Part shown: positions 53,642-63,770 of the stretch, piece after piece | Layout: each line of letters begins with the position of its first letter | Numbering within the stretch: position 1 is the first letter of the stretch | Source of the DNA: Sphingomonas dokdonensis | GTDB taxonomy: Bacteria > Pseudomonadota > Alphaproteobacteria > Sphingomonadales > Sphingomonadaceae | Assembly (NCBI RefSeq): GCF_002197685.1 | Contig: NZ_NBBI01000003.1 | Location: 62,001-126,000 of the forward strand | Length of the DNA stretch: 64,000 nt | Direction of reading: 5' to 3' | The notes under the pieces: generated by a model | Seen by the model: the letters and a program-made list of their open reading frames with translations, nothing else | Databases searched by the model: none | Told to the model about the DNA's origin: nothing | Position numbers and translations under genes: made by a program

Positions 53642-56002
53642 TTAGTCGCGGTCGCGGTCGTTCGTCAGGAACGCCGGGGCGAACTCGGGCGCGGGGCCGT
53701 CATCGTTGCCACCGCCGTTGCCGCCTTCCGAACGCTCGCGGCGCGGGCCACGGTCACGGCGCGGGCCGCGATCGCCGCCACGGTCGCCGCCGCGATCACC
53801 ACCACGGCCGCCACGGTCGCCGCCGCCATCGCGACGCGGACCGCGGTCACCACGCTCGCCACGCTCACGCGGTTCGCGCGGCGGACGGGTGTCCTCCAGC
53901 TCGGCGCCGGTCTCCTGGTCGACGACGCGCATCGACAGGCGCACCTTGCCGCGCGGATCGATCTCGAGAACCTTGACCTTCACTTCCTGGCCTTCGGACA
54001 CGACGTCGCCCGGCTTCTCGACGCGCTCGTTCTTCATTTCGGAGACGTGGACGAGGCCGTCCTTGCCACCCATGAAATTCACGAACGCGCCGAAGTCGAC
54101 GATGTTGACGACCTTGCCGGTGTAGATCTTGCCGACCTCGGCCTCTTCGACGATGCCCTTGATCCAGTTGATCGCGGCTTCGATCTGGCTGTGATCCGAC
54201 GAGCTGATCTTCACCACGCCCTCGTCGTCGATGTCGACCTTCGCACCGGTGGTGGCGACGATCTCGCGGATCACCTTGCCGCCGGTGCCGATGATGTCGC
54301 GGATCTTGGACTTGTCGACCTGCATCGTCTCGATGCGCGGTGCGTGCGCGCTGAGCTCGGTGCGGGTCTCGCCCAGCGCCTTGTTCATCTCGCCCAGGAT
54401 GTGCGCCCGGCCTTCCTTGGCCTGGTGCAGCGCGGCCTCGAAGATCTCGCGGGTGATGCCGGCGATCTTGATGTCCATCTGCATCGTGGTGATGCCCTCG
54501 GACGTGCCGGCCACCTTGAAGTCCATGTCGCCCAGGTGATCCTCGTCACCCAGGATGTCGGACAGGATCGCGAAATCCTTGCCTTCCAGGATCAGGCCCA
54601 TGGCGATGCCGGAGACCGGACGCTTGATCGGCACGCCGGCATCCATCAGCGCCAGCGAACCGCCGCACACCGACGCCATCGACGACGAGCCGTTGGACTC
54701 GGTGATGTCGCTGGTCAGGCGGATCGTGTAGGGGAAGTCTTCCTTGGTCGGCAGCACCGGGTGCAGCGCACGCCACGCCAGCTTGCCATGGCCAACCTCG
54801 CGGCGGCCCGGCGCGCCGAAGCGGCCCACTTCACCGACCGAATAGGGCGGGAAGTTATAGTGCAGCATGAAGTGCTGGTACGACAGGCCGTTCAGACCGT
54901 CGATCATCTGCTCCGCATCGCGGGTGCCGAGCGTCGCGGTCGCGATCGTCTGCGTCTCGCCGCGCGTGAACAGCGCCGAGCCATGCGCACGCGGCAGGAA
55001 GTGCGTTTCCGCCTCGATCGGGCGGATCTGCGTGGTGGTGCGGCCGTCGATGCGCTTGCCGTCCTTCAGGATCGCCTGACGGACGATGTTCGCCTCCAGC
55101 TTCTTCACCAGCTTCAGCGTGCCGAGATACTGGGCGGGGTCGCTTTCCTTCAGGTCTGCGAACGCTTCGCGGGCCTTGGCGCGCGCCTCGTTCAGCGCGT
55201 TCTGGCGCTGCTGCTTGTCGGTCAGCTTGTAGGCGGCGGCAATGTCCTTGCCGATCGCCTTGTCGAGCTTCTTCATGGTCGCCGACTTGTCGTCGACCTG
55301 CGCCAGCTCCCAAGGCTCCTTGGCGGCCTGCTCGGCGAGCTTCACGATCGCCTTGACGACCTCACGGCAGGCATCGTGCGCGAACAGCACGGCGCCCAGC
55401 ATGATCTCTTCCGACAGCTCCTGCGCTTCGGATTCGACCATCATCACCGCGTCGTAGGTGGCGGCGACGACCAGGTCGAGCTGCCCCTCTTCGACCTGCT
55501 TGTCGGTCGGGTTCAGCACGTACTCGCCGTCGACATAGCCGACGCGCGCGGCGCCGATCGGGCCCATGAAGGGCACGCCCGAAATCGTCAGCGCGGCCGA
55601 CGCGGCGACCATCGCCAGGATGTCGGGCTCGTTCTCGCCGTCATAGCTCAGCACCTGAGCGATGGCGTTGATCTCGTTGTAGAAGCCTTCGGGGAACAGC
55701 GGGCGGATCGGGCGATCGATCAGACGCGAAACCAGCGTCTCCTTTTCGGTCGCACCGCGCTCACGCTTGAAGAAGCCACCCGGGATACGACCGGCGGCGG
55801 AGAACTTTTCCTGATAGTGCACGGTGAGCGGGAAGAAATCCTGCCCTTCCTTCACCGTCTTGGCCGCAGTGACGGCGCACAGCACCACCGTTTCGCCGAG
55901 CGTCGCGATGACCGCGCCGTCGGCCTGGCGGGCAACCTTGCCCGTCTCGAGCGTCAGGGTCTTGCCGCCCCACTCGATGCTTACCGTTTTCTTGTCGAAC
56001 AT
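53642..56002 (-). CDS. pnp: Polynucleotide phosphorylase
   Basis: A 786-residue exoribonuclease that degrades RNA 3' to 5' with phosphate and is a core member of the degradosome. Two RNase PH-like domains (with the active second domain around [20 protein letters not shown] and [17 protein letters not shown]) are followed by KH ([20 protein letters not shown]) and S1 ([20 protein letters not shown]) domains. The tail after about 700 is an Arg/Gly/Asp-rich disordered region, which in other alphaproteobacteria can bind RNA or partners. It follows rpsO, as in most bacteria. Its leader holds two perfect hairpins. Confidence 0.97.
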   Translation of the reverse strand: MFDKKTVSIEWGGKTLTLETGKVARQADGAVIATLGETVVLCAVTAAKTVKEGQDFFPLTVHYQEKFSAAGRIPGGFFKRERGATEKETLVSRLIDRPIRPLFPEGFYNEINAIAQVLSYDGENEPDILAMVAASAALTISGVPFMGPIGAARVGYVDGEYVLNPTDKQVEEGQLDLVVAATYDAVMMVESEAQELSEEIMLGAVLFAHDACREVVKAIVKLAEQAAKEPWELAQVDDKSATMKKLDKAIGKDIAAAYKLTDKQQRQNALNEARAKAREAFADLKESDPAQYLGTLKLVKKLEANIVRQAILKDGKRIDGRTTTQIRPIEAETHFLPRAHGSALFTRGETQTIATATLGTRDAEQMIDGLNGLSYQHFMLHYNFPPYSVGEVGRFGAPGRREVGHGKLAWRALHPVLPTKEDFPYTIRLTSDITESNGSSSMASVCGGSLALMDAGVPIKRPVSGIAMGLILEGKDFAILSDILGDEDHLGDMDFKVAGTSEGITTMQMDIKIAGITREIFEAALHQAKEGRAHILGEMNKALGETRTELSAHAPRIETMQVDKSKIRDIIGTGGKVIREIVATTGAKVDIDDEGVVKISSSDHSQIEAAINWIKGIVEEAEVGKIYTGKVVNIVDFGAFVNFMGGKDGLVHVSEMKNERVEKPGDVVSEGQEVKVKVLEIDPRGKVRLSMRVVDQETGAELEDTRPPREPRERGERGDRGPRRDGGGDRGGRGGDRGGDRGGDRGPRRDRGPRRERSEGGNGGGNDDGPAPEFAPAFLTNDRDRD

Positions 56003-56047
56003 TTCGTTTCCTTCACTCCGGCCGCCCTATGCAGCCGGGGCCTGCTT

Positions 56048-56116
56048 GAGCCAGTCTTGGCTCGTGCCGATCGGGCCTTATTGCCCTGCGGCGTTGCACG
56101 CTCGCGTCACACGCGA
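56048..56116 (-). promoter_or_regulatory. Two perfect hairpins in the pnp leader
   Basis: GAGCCAGTCTTGGCTC (56048-56063) and TCGCGTCACACGCGA (56102-56116) are perfect 6-bp inverted repeats with short loops. They lie in the rpsO-pnp gap. In E. coli this leader is cut by RNase III and used in pnp autoregulation; a similar role here is inferred. Confidence 0.45.
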
Positions 56117-56130
56117 AGCGCATATGCGAG

Positions 56131-56153
56131 AAGGGCGCCGCAAGGGCGCCCTT
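56131..56153 (-). terminator. Hairpin directly after rpsO
   Basis: AAGGGCGCC (56131-56139) and GGCGCCCTT (56145-56153) form a 9-bp stem with a 5-nt loop, 6 bp after the rpsO stop. There is no T-tract, so it may attenuate or protect the rpsO 3' end rather than stop all transcription into pnp. Confidence 0.5.
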
Positions 56154-56159
56154 CCGTCA

Positions 56160-56429
56160 TTACTTGCGAAGACCGAGCTTCGCGATGAGGGCGAGGTAGC
56201 GATCCCCGTCCTTCTTGCGGAGATAGTCGAGAAGCGAACGACGCTTGTTGACCATCATCAGCAGGCCGCGACGCGAATGGTTGTCCTTGGCGTGGCCCTT
56301 GAAATGCTCGGTCAGGTTCCGGATCCGCTCGGTCAGGATCGCGACCTGGACTTCCGGCGAACCGGTGTCGCCTTCGGCGCGGGCGTGATCCTTGATGAGT
56401 TCCTGGCGGCGTTCCGCAGTGATCGACAT
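56160..56429 (-). CDS. rpsO: 30S ribosomal protein S15
   Basis: An 89-residue ribosomal protein that binds 16S rRNA early in assembly. Diagnostic blocks are [40 protein letters not shown] and [18 protein letters not shown]. The length is standard. It lies between truB and pnp, the usual order, with 20 bp to the truB stop. Confidence 0.97.
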   Translation of the reverse strand: MSITAERRQELIKDHARAEGDTGSPEVQVAILTERIRNLTEHFKGHAKDNHSRRGLLMMVNKRRSLLDYLRKKDGDRYLALIAKLGLRK

Positions 56430-56449
56430 GTGTTTTCCTTCGACATCTT

Positions 56450-57343
56450 CTACAGGTTGAAGCCGCGGACGACACGACCCTCGCGGGCCTGGACCTCGAT
56501 CAGCGCCACCGGCACATCGTGCAGGCAGGCGAAATACTGGCCATCGTCGGCAGCGGTCCCGGCCAGAACGCGCCCCTGGCGGAGCGCCCCTGCCTGGTCG
56601 GGAGTGAGGGATAGAGCCGGGATGTCGTCCAGCCCCGCCCTCAACGGCAGGAGTAGGTGTTCAAGGGTGCGCGCCTTAGCGGCTTCGCCCAATTTGTCCA
56701 GCGATATCGCTTGGGACAGGTCGAACGGACCTGCCTTGGTACGCCTGAGATAGGTGACATGGCCCACCGTTCCAAGGGCGAGCGCAATGTCGCGCGCGAG
56801 GGAACGGATATAGGTGCCCTTGGAGACATGCGCGGTCAGCGTCGCCTCCTCCAGCGCGCCCGCCTCAGCCGCAGCGTTTACATCCAGCGAAAACACGGTC
56901 ACCGCACGCGTCTTGAGAACCACTTCCTCGCCCGCGCGCGCCAGATCATAGGCGCGCTGCCCGTCGACCTTCAGCGCGGAAAAGGCCGGCGGCATCTGTT
57001 CGATCGGTCCGGTAAAGTCCGCCAGCACCGCCGCCAGCGCGTCGTGTGTCGGGCGCACATCACTGGTCGCGATCACCTTGCCCTCTGCGTCCAGCGTATC
57101 GGTCTGCTCGCCGAAGCGGATGGTAAAATCATACACCTTGTCGCTGTCGAGCATCCGCCCGGCGAGCTTGGTCGCCTCGCCCAGCGCGATCGGCAGCACG
57201 CCCGACGCCAGCGGGTCCAGCGTGCCGCCATGGCCGATCTTGGCCTTGCCATAGCCGCCGTCGCGCAGCGCCCGCTTCACCGCGCTCACCCCCTGCGTCG
57301 ACCCAAGCCCCAGCGGCTTGTCGAGGATCAGCCAGCCGTTCAC
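56450..57343 (-). CDS. truB: tRNA pseudouridine(55) synthase
   Basis: A 297-residue pseudouridine synthase that forms Psi55 in the T-loop of tRNAs. The catalytic Asp is in [20 protein letters not shown], followed by [44 protein letters not shown] region and [18 protein letters not shown]. It starts at GTG 57343, overlapping the M50 protease stop by 4 bp (GTGA). The long upstream frame is the M50 gene read in another phase. It normally follows rbfA; here it does not. Confidence 0.95.
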   Translation of the reverse strand: MNGWLILDKPLGLGSTQGVSAVKRALRDGGYGKAKIGHGGTLDPLASGVLPIALGEATKLAGRMLDSDKVYDFTIRFGEQTDTLDAEGKVIATSDVRPTHDALAAVLADFTGPIEQMPPAFSALKVDGQRAYDLARAGEEVVLKTRAVTVFSLDVNAAAEAGALEEATLTAHVSKGTYIRSLARDIALALGTVGHVTYLRRTKAGPFDLSQAISLDKLGEAAKARTLEHLLLPLRAGLDDIPALSLTPDQAGALRQGRVLAGTAADDGQYFACLHDVPVALIEVQAREGRVVRGFNL

Positions 57344-58026
57344 GCAAACACCTGCGCTAAGGCGAGATACTGGCGCACAAGCCAATCGGCCGGCGGCCCG
57401 ACCAGTTGCGCGACGATGCTGGCGCTCGGCCAGATCATTGGCACCACCACCAACAGGATGATGATCAGCGGAAAGCCGAACCGCGCAAGCTTCGCCCATT
57501 GCGCCGCCAACGGTCGCGGCAGGATCCCCTGCACTACATGCCCGCCATCGAACGGCGGGATCGGCAGGAGGTTGAAGACGGCAAGGAAGATGTTGATCAG
57601 CAGGAAGTTGACGAGGTTCGCCAGCACGAACCCCGCGACACCCTGCGGCGGCGCCTCCATCTGGCCGAAGGTGACGCCAATGGCGATCGCCGCCACCGCC
57701 GCCAGCGCGAAGTTCATCCCCGGCCCGGCGAGCGCCACCGCCACCATGCCCCAGCGCGGATTGCGCAGCCGGCGATGGTCGACCGGCACCGGCTTCGCCC
57801 AGCCGAACACCGGCGCCTTGGCAAGCGCAAGCCCGAGCGGCAGCACGACCGTGCCGATCGGATCGACATGGCGGAACGGATTGAACGACAGACGGTTGAG
57901 CTGCGCCGCGGTGGGATCGCCCAAGGCGCGCGCCATCAGGCCATGCGCTACCTCGTGAAACACGATCGCGATGATCAGCGGAATGATCCACACCGCCGCG
58001 GCGTAGATGGGATTGTCGGGTGTCAT
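57340..58026 (-). CDS. Site-2 protease family membrane metalloprotease (M50)
   Basis: A 228-residue integral membrane protein. The zinc site is in IVFHEVAHGLMARALGD (HExxH) near the N-terminus, and a further ligand is likely in NLLPIPPFDGGHVVQGI (the DG motif of M50 enzymes). There are about six hydrophobic segments and no PDZ domain, which marks the short SpoIVFB-like branch. The target is unknown. It overlaps truB by 4 bp, so the two are co-translated. The longest upstream gap has two REP-like elements. Confidence 0.9.
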   Translation of the reverse strand: MTPDNPIYAAAVWIIPLIIAIVFHEVAHGLMARALGDPTAAQLNRLSFNPFRHVDPIGTVVLPLGLALAKAPVFGWAKPVPVDHRRLRNPRWGMVAVALAGPGMNFALAAVAAIAIGVTFGQMEAPPQGVAGFVLANLVNFLLINIFLAVFNLLPIPPFDGGHVVQGILPRPLAAQWAKLARFGFPLIIILLVVVPMIWPSASIVAQLVGPPADWLVRQYLALAQVFA

Positions 58027-58084
58027 GATGCCGGCGAGATAGGGGGACGAACGGGGTAGCGCCAGCGGCTGTGGCGATACCTAC

Positions 58085-58113
58085 CGTCATGCCGGCCTTG
58101 TGCCGGCATCCAC
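58085..58113. repeat. REP-like palindrome, single unit
   Basis: CGTCATGCCGGCCTTGTGCC followed by GGCATCCAC forms a short hairpin of the GTCAT-type family. Confidence 0.7.
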
Positions 58114-58215
58114 TGTTCCGCACGCGCAGGCGCTGGCGGTGCGCGGATCGCTAGGTGTGGGGGTATGCGGCCCGATGGGTGCGGCTCGGTCCTGTAATCA
58201 TGCTTCGTTTCCAAC

Positions 58216-58325
58216 CGTCATCCCGGACTTGATCCGGGAACCATCTATCCGCGCAAGCTGCCGGCAGGATCATGAAGGCCAGCGCTCGCCGCACCTTGGA
58301 TCTCGGCGTAAAGCCGGAGTGACGT
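58216..58325. repeat. Inverted pair of REP-like elements
   Basis: CGTCATCCCGGACTTGATCC (58216-58235, hairpin to 58243) faces an inverted, degenerate copy at 58298-58325. The left arm is identical over 20 bp to the element at 35581. The 58027-58372 gap holds these repeats and no gene that I can see. Confidence 0.8.
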
Positions 58326-58372
58326 AGAGGATTTATAGCGACCTCGCCCGGCAAACCGGCAAGCGCATCACC

Positions 58373-58966
58373 TCACACCGGCACGCCCCCACCCGCCAAC
58401 GCCGCCACGAAATGCCGCCGGCACAGCGCGACATAGCGATCGTTCCCGCCGATCTCGGTCTGCGCCCCCACCGCGATCGGCTGGCCCGCATCGTCCACCC
58501 GCAGGTTCATCGTCGCCTTGCGCCCGCACGCGCACACCGATTTGATCTCCACCAGCGAATCCGCCAGCGCCAGCAGCCGCGCCGATCCCTCGAACAGCGC
58601 GCCGCGAAAATCGGTGCGTAGGCCATAAGCCAGCACCGGAATCCCATCGCTGTCGGCCAGCCGCGCCAGCTGGTCGACCTGCGCCGCCGTGAGGAACTGC
58701 GCCTCGTCCACCAGCACGCACGCCACCGTCGCCTCGGCATGGCGATCGAGCACGCAGGCGGCGATATTGGTCTGCGCATCGAACATCGTCGCCGGCGCGG
58801 ACAGGCCGATGCGTGAGGTGATCGTCCCCGTGGCGAAGCGATCGTCGATCGCCGCGGTAAACAGCATCGTCGCCATGCCGCGCTCGCGATAGTTGAAATC
58901 GGCCTGCAGCAGGTTGGTCGATTTCCCCGCATTCATGCTGGCGTAGTAGAAATAGAGCTTGGCCAT
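58373..58966 (-). CDS. tdk: Thymidine kinase
   Basis: A 197-residue type II thymidine kinase for nucleoside salvage. The P-loop is ASMNAGKSTNLLQ (about 8-20), DEAQFLTAAQVDQLARLADS holds the Walker B-like part, and GLRTDFRGALFEGS and FVEIKSVC-like LVEIKSVCACGRKATMNLRV contain two of the four zinc cysteines; the second pair is less clear (ALCRRHF). The length is normal. It lies between two repeats and gene sets otherwise devoted to translation. Confidence 0.92.
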   Translation of the reverse strand: MAKLYFYYASMNAGKSTNLLQADFNYRERGMATMLFTAAIDDRFATGTITSRIGLSAPATMFDAQTNIAACVLDRHAEATVACVLVDEAQFLTAAQVDQLARLADSDGIPVLAYGLRTDFRGALFEGSARLLALADSLVEIKSVCACGRKATMNLRVDDAGQPIAVGAQTEIGGNDRYVALCRRHFVAALAGGGVPV

Positions 58967-59072
58967 ACCGCGCTGTCCTCCATCGCACGGCCCGGCGCCA
59001 CTGTTTTCCCGTGCGCGGGATACGAACCGCCACCCGGCGATTGTTGGACCGAACCACTGGAGGATTTCGCCG

Positions 59073-59537
59073 ATGCTTCAATCTTATCTGATCGGCCTTG
59101 CCGCGGGTCAGCGCGGCATCGTGCCGCTCGCCGCACTGGCAACCGCAGGGCAGCGCGGCACGCTGCCCGCCGATATGCCCCTCGCCAGATTGTTCAGCAA
59201 TCCGCTGATCGCCTGGGGCGCGATCGCCTTCAGCGCGGCCGAAATGGTCGGCGACAAGCAGAAGACCGCGCCCGACCGGATCGTGCCCATCGGGCTTGCG
59301 GTGCGCAGCGTCACCTCGGCCTATGCCGGCGCGGCACTCGCGCCCAAGGGGCAGCGCGTCACCGGCGCCGCCGTCGCGCTCGGCACCGCGCTGGCGGCAT
59401 CATGGGTGGGCTGGAAACTGCGCTGTGCCTCCATGGCGCACTACGGCCAGACCGCGACCGGCTTCGTCGAGGACGCGCTGGTGCTCGCCACCGGCGTCGC
59501 CGCGGCAAACCCATCCCTGGTGAAGCGCGCCGCCTGA
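59073..59537 (+). CDS. Membrane-type protein of unknown function (DUF4126-like)
   Basis: A 154-residue Ala/Gly-rich protein with about four moderately hydrophobic segments (for example SYLIGLAAGQRGIVPLAALA and RVTGAAVALGTALAASWVGW). MARL-x-SNPLIAWGAIAFSAAEMVGDK is the best conserved-looking region. It resembles DUF4126 proteins as I recall, but this is not certain. ATG 59073 has GGAGG about 9 nt upstream; the longer frame is not supported. It stands alone between tdk (divergent) and rbfA (convergent). Confidence 0.72.
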   Translation: MLQSYLIGLAAGQRGIVPLAALATAGQRGTLPADMPLARLFSNPLIAWGAIAFSAAEMVGDKQKTAPDRIVPIGLAVRSVTSAYAGAALAPKGQRVTGAAVALGTALAASWVGWKLRCASMAHYGQTATGFVEDALVLATGVAAANPSLVKRAA

Positions 59538-59623
59538 CAGGCAGCGCGTTCACGCCCTGCACCGCCGGTTTTCGGATCGGCGGGGCGGCGTAAGCCGGCC
59601 GGACGCCGGCGCTGCATAAAGGT

Positions 59624-60013
59624 CTATTCGCCCTCGCTCAGATCGCGCGCCACGGTGGGCGAGCGCAGCAGCTTGTCGATATGGCTGCCCTCGTCGAAGC
59701 TCTCGTCGCTCAAGAACTTGAGCCGGGCGGCGTATTTCATCTTCACGCGATGCGCGACTTCGCGCTGCAGATAGGCAGTATTCGTCCGCAGCGCCTTCAG
59801 CACCGCTTCCTCGTCCTTGCCCAGCAGCGGCTTCACGAACACCGTCGCATGGCGCAGGTCGGGTGACATGCGCACTTCGGTGATGCTCACCATGTGCGTC
59901 GACAGCACGTCGTCATGCACATCGCCGCGCTGCAGGATTTCCGACAGGATATGCCGCACCTGTTCGCCAACGCGCAGCGTGCGAACGGATTTTTCGGGTT
60001 GTTCGGTATTCAT
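59624..60013 (-). CDS. rbfA: 30S ribosome-binding factor A
   Basis: A 129-residue cold-shock assembly factor for the 30S subunit, acting at 16S helix 1. Key parts are [40 protein letters not shown] and [20 protein letters not shown], the latter matching the R-x-x-P/R-x-L-x-F family end. It follows infB on the same strand across a repeat-bearing 121-bp gap. truB, the usual next gene, is 2.3 kb further and behind other genes. Confidence 0.94.
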   Translation of the reverse strand: MNTEQPEKSVRTLRVGEQVRHILSEILQRGDVHDDVLSTHMVSITEVRMSPDLRHATVFVKPLLGKDEEAVLKALRTNTAYLQREVAHRVKMKYAARLKFLSDESFDEGSHIDKLLRSPTVARDLSEGE

Positions 60014-60020
60014 CTAAAAC

Positions 60021-60126
60021 TCCCTCTCCCGTTCCGCGGAAAGGGCTGGGAGAGGGGCAGTTACCAGATGCTGCCGCTCGTGACTGCCCCTCTCCCCGAC
60101 CCTCTCCCCGGCGGCGGGGAGAGGGA
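60021..60126. repeat. CCCTCTCCC/GGGAGAGGG repeat between infB and rbfA
   Basis: The gap holds TCCCTCTCCCGTTCCGCGGA then GGGCTGGGAGAGG, and a second unit CCCCTCTCCCCGACCCTCTC then GGCGGCGGGGAGAGGG. Each can fold into a C-rich/G-rich hairpin. It is a third palindromic family, not seen elsewhere here. Confidence 0.6.
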
Positions 60127-60134
60127 GATACAGC

Positions 60135-62969
60135 TTACAGCGTGCGTTCGCGCAGCTCGACCTCGAACGTCTCGAGATAGTCACCGGCACGAATGTCGGT
60201 GAAGTTCTGCGTGAAGGTCACGCCGCACTCCAGGCCGGCACGCACTTCGGGGACGTCGTCCTTGAAGCGCCGCAGCGAGGCGATTTCGCCGTTGTAGATG
60301 ATGACGTCGTTGCGCGTAATGCGCGCCTTGAGCGCCTTGCGGATCGCACCCTCGACCACCAGCAGACCGGCCGCCTTGCCGTGCTTGCCGGCCGAGAAGA
60401 CGTCGCGGATTTCCGCACGGCCGACGACCGTTTCGAACGCCTCGGGGCCAAGCTCGCCTGCCATGCCGGCGCGGATCTCGTCCACCAGGTCGTAGATGAC
60501 GTCGTAATATTTCAACGCCACCTGGTGCCGATCGGCGATCTCGCGCGCCTTGGCATTGGCGCGCACGTGGAAGCCGATGATCGGCGCCCCCGATGCGGCC
60601 GCCGCATTGACGTCGCTTTCCGTGATGCCGCCGACGCCCGAGTGCAGGATCCGCGCACGGATGTCGTCGGTCGAGATCTTGTTGATCGCGGCGACGATCG
60701 CCTCGACGGTGCCCTGCGTATCGGCCTTGACCACCAGCGGATATTCGATCGCCTTGTTCGCCGCCAGCGCGGAGAACATGCTCTCGAGGCTCGCCGGCGC
60801 CGCGGTGGTGCGCTTCTGGAGCAGCACGCCCTGGCGGTATTCGGCCACCTCGCGCGCCCGGCTCTCGTTCTCGACCACCTGCAGCTGATCGCCCGCCGAC
60901 GGCGTGCCCGAGATGCCGAGCACCTCGACCGGCATCGACGGATCGGCCTTCTTGAGCTGACGCCCCTTGTCGTCGACCAGCGCACGCACCTTGCCGCTTT
61001 CCGCGCCAACGACGAACACGTCGCCGACCTTCAGCGTGCCGCGCGTGACCAGCACGGTGGCGACCGGGCCGCGGCCCTTGTCCAGCTTCGCCTCGATCAC
61101 GCTGCCCTCGGCATCGCGGTCGGGGTTGGCCTTCAGCTCCATCAGCTCGGCCTGCAGCTGGATCTTCTCGATCAGCTCGTCGAGCCCTGTCTTCTTCAGC
61201 GCAGACACCTCGACGTCCTGCGTCTCGCCGCCCATCGCCTCGACCTGCACGTCATGCTCCAGCAGGCGCTCGCGCACGCGCTGGGCATTGGCATCGTGCT
61301 TGTCGATCTTGTTGATCGCCACGATCATCGGCTTGCCGGCCGCCTTGGTGTGATTGATCGCCTCGATCGTCTGCGGCATCAGCCCGTCGTCGGCCGCCAC
61401 CACCAGCACCACGATGTCCGTGACGTCGGCACCGCGCGCACGCATGGCGGTGAACGCCTCGTGGCCCGGCGTGTCGAGGAAGGTGATCTTCGACTTGTCC
61501 TTCAGCGTGACCTGATAGGCGCCGATATGCTGTGTGATGCCACCGGCCTCGCCGCGCACCACGTCGGTGCCGCGCAGCGCGTCGAGCAGGCTGGTCTTGC
61601 CATGGTCGACGTGGCCCATGATGGTGACGACCGGCGGACGTGGGCGCAGATCGGCATCGGCATCAGGCGCGGTGTCGAGCACCAGGTCGATGTCGCTGTC
61701 ACTGACGCGCACCACATTGTGGCCGAACTCGGTGACCAGCAGCTCGGCCGTATCCTGGTCGATCGTCTGCGTCATGGTGACGGGCGAGCCCATCTTGAAC
61801 AGCGCCTTGACCAGGTCGGCGCCGCGCTCCGCCATGCGGTTCGCCAGCTCCTGCACGGTGATCGCTTCGGGCACCTGCACGTCGCGGACCTGCTTGGCCT
61901 GCGGCTCGCGCGGGCCGGTCCAGCCACGCTTTTCCTTTTCGCGTGCACGCTTCAGCGCGGCGAGCGAGCGGGCGCGCGCGCCATCCTCGTTCAGCGCGCG
62001 GGTAACGGTCAGCTTGCCGCCACGACGCTCGTCGCCCTTGCGGTCACGCTGCTGCGGACGCGCGGGTGCGGCGTTGTTGCGCGGGGTCGCCTGGCCCGAC
62101 GGCATGTTGCGCTGCTGCGAAGCGGGCGCGGATGCCGCGGTGGTCGCCGCGGGCTTGGGCTCGGGCTTCGGCTCGGGCTTGGGCTGCGGCTTGGGAATCT
62201 CGGGACGGGCGACCGGCGAGAAGCGACGCGGTGCCGGCAGCGACGGATCGCGTGCCAGTTCCACCACCGGCGGCGCCGGCGGGGCGGCGCGCTTGGCCGG
62301 CGCAGCGGGTGCGGCGGGCGGCGGCGGCGGCGGGGCCGCAACCGGTGCCGGCTCGGGCGCAGCGGCCGGCGCTTCGGCGGCAGGTGCCTCGGGCTCCGGC
62401 GCAGGCGGCGTCGCCGGCGCCACCGGACGGAACATGATCGGCGCGCCGGTCGGCACGGTCAGCTGCGGCGCAGCAGGCGCGGGCTCGGGCGTCGGCTCCG
62501 GGGCGGGTGCTTCGGCTGCCACGGGCTCGGCCGCGGCCGGCTCGGGTGCTGCGGCAGCAGCAGCCGCGCGCTCTTCGGCGCGACGCTTTTCGTCCTCGGC
62601 GGCGCGCGCACGCTCCGCCTCTTCGCGGCGACGCAGATCTTCCAGCGCCTGCATGCGCTGTTCCTCGGCCTCACGGGCGAGTCGCGCCACGCGCTCCTGC
62701 GGCGTCTCGTTGGACGGCGCGCGCTGGGGCGGGGGCGGCGGTGCGGCGGGGGCCGGCGCTGCTGCTGCGGGCTCGGGTGCAGCCGGCGCGGCCTGCTCGG
62801 GCGCCTCGCCCGGCTTGCGGAACGTGCGCGCCTTCTTTGTTTCCACGATCACCGTATTGGAGCGGCCGTGGCTGAAGCTCTGCTTCACCTTGCCGGTCTC
62901 GACCGTGCGCCGCACTCCCAAAGGCGCGCGCATGCCAAGTTTCGGCTTTTCGTTGTCGGTCTCGCTCAC
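60135..62969 (-). CDS. infB: Translation initiation factor IF-2
   Basis: A 944-residue initiation GTPase that brings fMet-tRNA to the 30S subunit. The GTPase domain starts at about 447 with G1 [15 protein letters not shown]3 DTPGHEAF and G4 NKIDK, followed by the IF2-specific C-terminal beta domains ending EVELRERTL. The N-terminal 380 residues are Pro/Ala/Glu-rich and disordered, with charged helical repeats ([20 protein letters not shown]) typical of alphaproteobacteria. It overlaps the YlxR gene by 4 bp (ATGA). Confidence 0.97.
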   Translation of the reverse strand: MSETDNEKPKLGMRAPLGVRRTVETGKVKQSFSHGRSNTVIVETKKARTFRKPGEAPEQAAPAAPEPAAAAPAPAAPPPPPQRAPSNETPQERVARLAREAEEQRMQALEDLRRREEAERARAAEDEKRRAEERAAAAAAAPEPAAAEPVAAEAPAPEPTPEPAPAAPQLTVPTGAPIMFRPVAPATPPAPEPEAPAAEAPAAAPEPAPVAAPPPPPPAAPAAPAKRAAPPAPPVVELARDPSLPAPRRFSPVARPEIPKPQPKPEPKPEPKPAATTAASAPASQQRNMPSGQATPRNNAAPARPQQRDRKGDERRGGKLTVTRALNEDGARARSLAALKRAREKEKRGWTGPREPQAKQVRDVQVPEAITVQELANRMAERGADLVKALFKMGSPVTMTQTIDQDTAELLVTEFGHNVVRVSDSDIDLVLDTAPDADADLRPRPPVVTIMGHVDHGKTSLLDALRGTDVVRGEAGGITQHIGAYQVTLKDKSKITFLDTPGHEAFTAMRARGADVTDIVVLVVAADDGLMPQTIEAINHTKAAGKPMIVAINKIDKHDANAQRVRERLLEHDVQVEAMGGETQDVEVSALKKTGLDELIEKIQLQAELMELKANPDRDAEGSVIEAKLDKGRGPVATVLVTRGTLKVGDVFVVGAESGKVRALVDDKGRQLKKADPSMPVEVLGISGTPSAGDQLQVVENESRAREVAEYRQGVLLQKRTTAAPASLESMFSALAANKAIEYPLVVKADTQGTVEAIVAAINKISTDDIRARILHSGVGGITESDVNAAAASGAPIIGFHVRANAKAREIADRHQVALKYYDVIYDLVDEIRAGMAGELGPEAFETVVGRAEIRDVFSAGKHGKAAGLLVVEGAIRKALKARITRNDVIIYNGEIASLRRFKDDVPEVRAGLECGVTFTQNFTDIRAGDYLETFEVELRERTL

Positions 62970-63727
62970 TCAAATTCCTCGTGTGTCGTCACGGCCGGTT
63001 CGTGCCCGGAAAGGTCGGGCGCCGATGCGCCTTGCGCGGCCGTTGCGCAAGGTGCGGCAATCAGATCGTCCGTCAAAGCATCGCCTTGACGGGCTTCTGC
63101 AGGGTCGGGGCCGATAAAGCGGCGCCAGCGATCGAGCGCGTCGCTCAACCTGCCGGCCGCCATGCGGTCGGTGACGCCGATATGTACCACGTTTTCGCGG
63201 CCCAGCGCCATCGACAATATGGGGCGAGGTATCGGCAGAACCAAGCCCCCCAGATCAGATCCTTCGCGGTCGGAGCCGACGCGCCACGCCTGCGCCAGCT
63301 TGCGCCGCCCATCCTCCGCGGCGTCGGCCGCATGGTACAGCGCGTGGAGCTTGCCCGCGCGCGCCGCCTCGCCGATCCGGTCGGAACCGGTCAGCACGGT
63401 GCCGGACCGCGCCTCCAGCCCCAGCCGGTCGAGCGCGTTGCGCTCCAGCGCAGCCGCGATCAGTTGCACCAGATCGTCAGGCACCGTGAAGTCGCCCGTC
63501 TTGAACGCCCGCGCCAGCGCCCCGCGCAGCTTCCCCTTGGCCTGTGCCGCAGCGAGCGCCGCCGCGTCCACTCCAATCCACGCCCCGCGCCCCGGCGCCT
63601 TGGCACGCACATCGGGCAGCACACGCCCGTCGGGCGCCAGCACGAGCCGGACAAGCCCGTCTCGCGGCGCCTCCTCACGCGAGAGGATACAGGTGCGGGT
63701 GGGATCAGCCACGAGCGCCTCCGTCAT
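62966..63727 (-). CDS. YlxR (DUF448) / L7Ae-like RNA-binding protein
   Basis: A 253-residue protein. Residues about 1-90 form the YlxR domain ([20 protein letters not shown] and PGRGAWIG), a putative RNA-binding module. The middle part resembles an L7Ae-type domain (about 115-190). It normally lies between nusA and infB. Here the ATG at 63727 lies at the edge of a REP-like element, and an opposing GIY-YIG gene follows, so nusA is not immediately upstream. It is coupled to infB by a 4-bp overlap. Confidence 0.87.
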   Translation of the reverse strand: MTEALVADPTRTCILSREEAPRDGLVRLVLAPDGRVLPDVRAKAPGRGAWIGVDAAALAAAQAKGKLRGALARAFKTGDFTVPDDLVQLIAAALERNALDRLGLEARSGTVLTGSDRIGEAARAGKLHALYHAADAAEDGRRKLAQAWRVGSDREGSDLGGLVLPIPRPILSMALGRENVVHIGVTDRMAAGRLSDALDRWRRFIGPDPAEARQGDALTDDLIAAPCATAAQGASAPDLSGHEPAVTTHEEFE

Positions 63728-63756
63728 GCAGAGCTTGTCCCGGCATCAATCCACCG
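63722..63756. repeat. REP-like element at the ylxR start
   Basis: CGTCATGCAGAGCTTGTCCC followed by GGCATCAATCCACCG is a degenerate copy of the GTCAT family. The start codon of ylxR (CAT on this strand at 63725-63727) lies inside it. Confidence 0.55.
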
Positions 63757-63770
63757 CCAGTCTCGCCGGC

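Noticed and set aside
53498..56188. An 896-codon plus-strand frame opposite pnp
   Set aside because: It is antisense to a complete PNPase gene with intact KH and S1 domains, and has no start signal or family match.
60381..63089. A 902-codon plus-strand open frame opposite infB, and a second one of 527 codons
   Set aside because: Both are antisense to the well-supported IF-2 gene and have Arg/Gly/Ala-biased translations typical of shadow frames.
19129..63756. CRISPR array
   Set aside because: The short repeats are palindromic, scattered over tens of kilobases and occur as inverted pairs. There is no regular repeat-spacer array.
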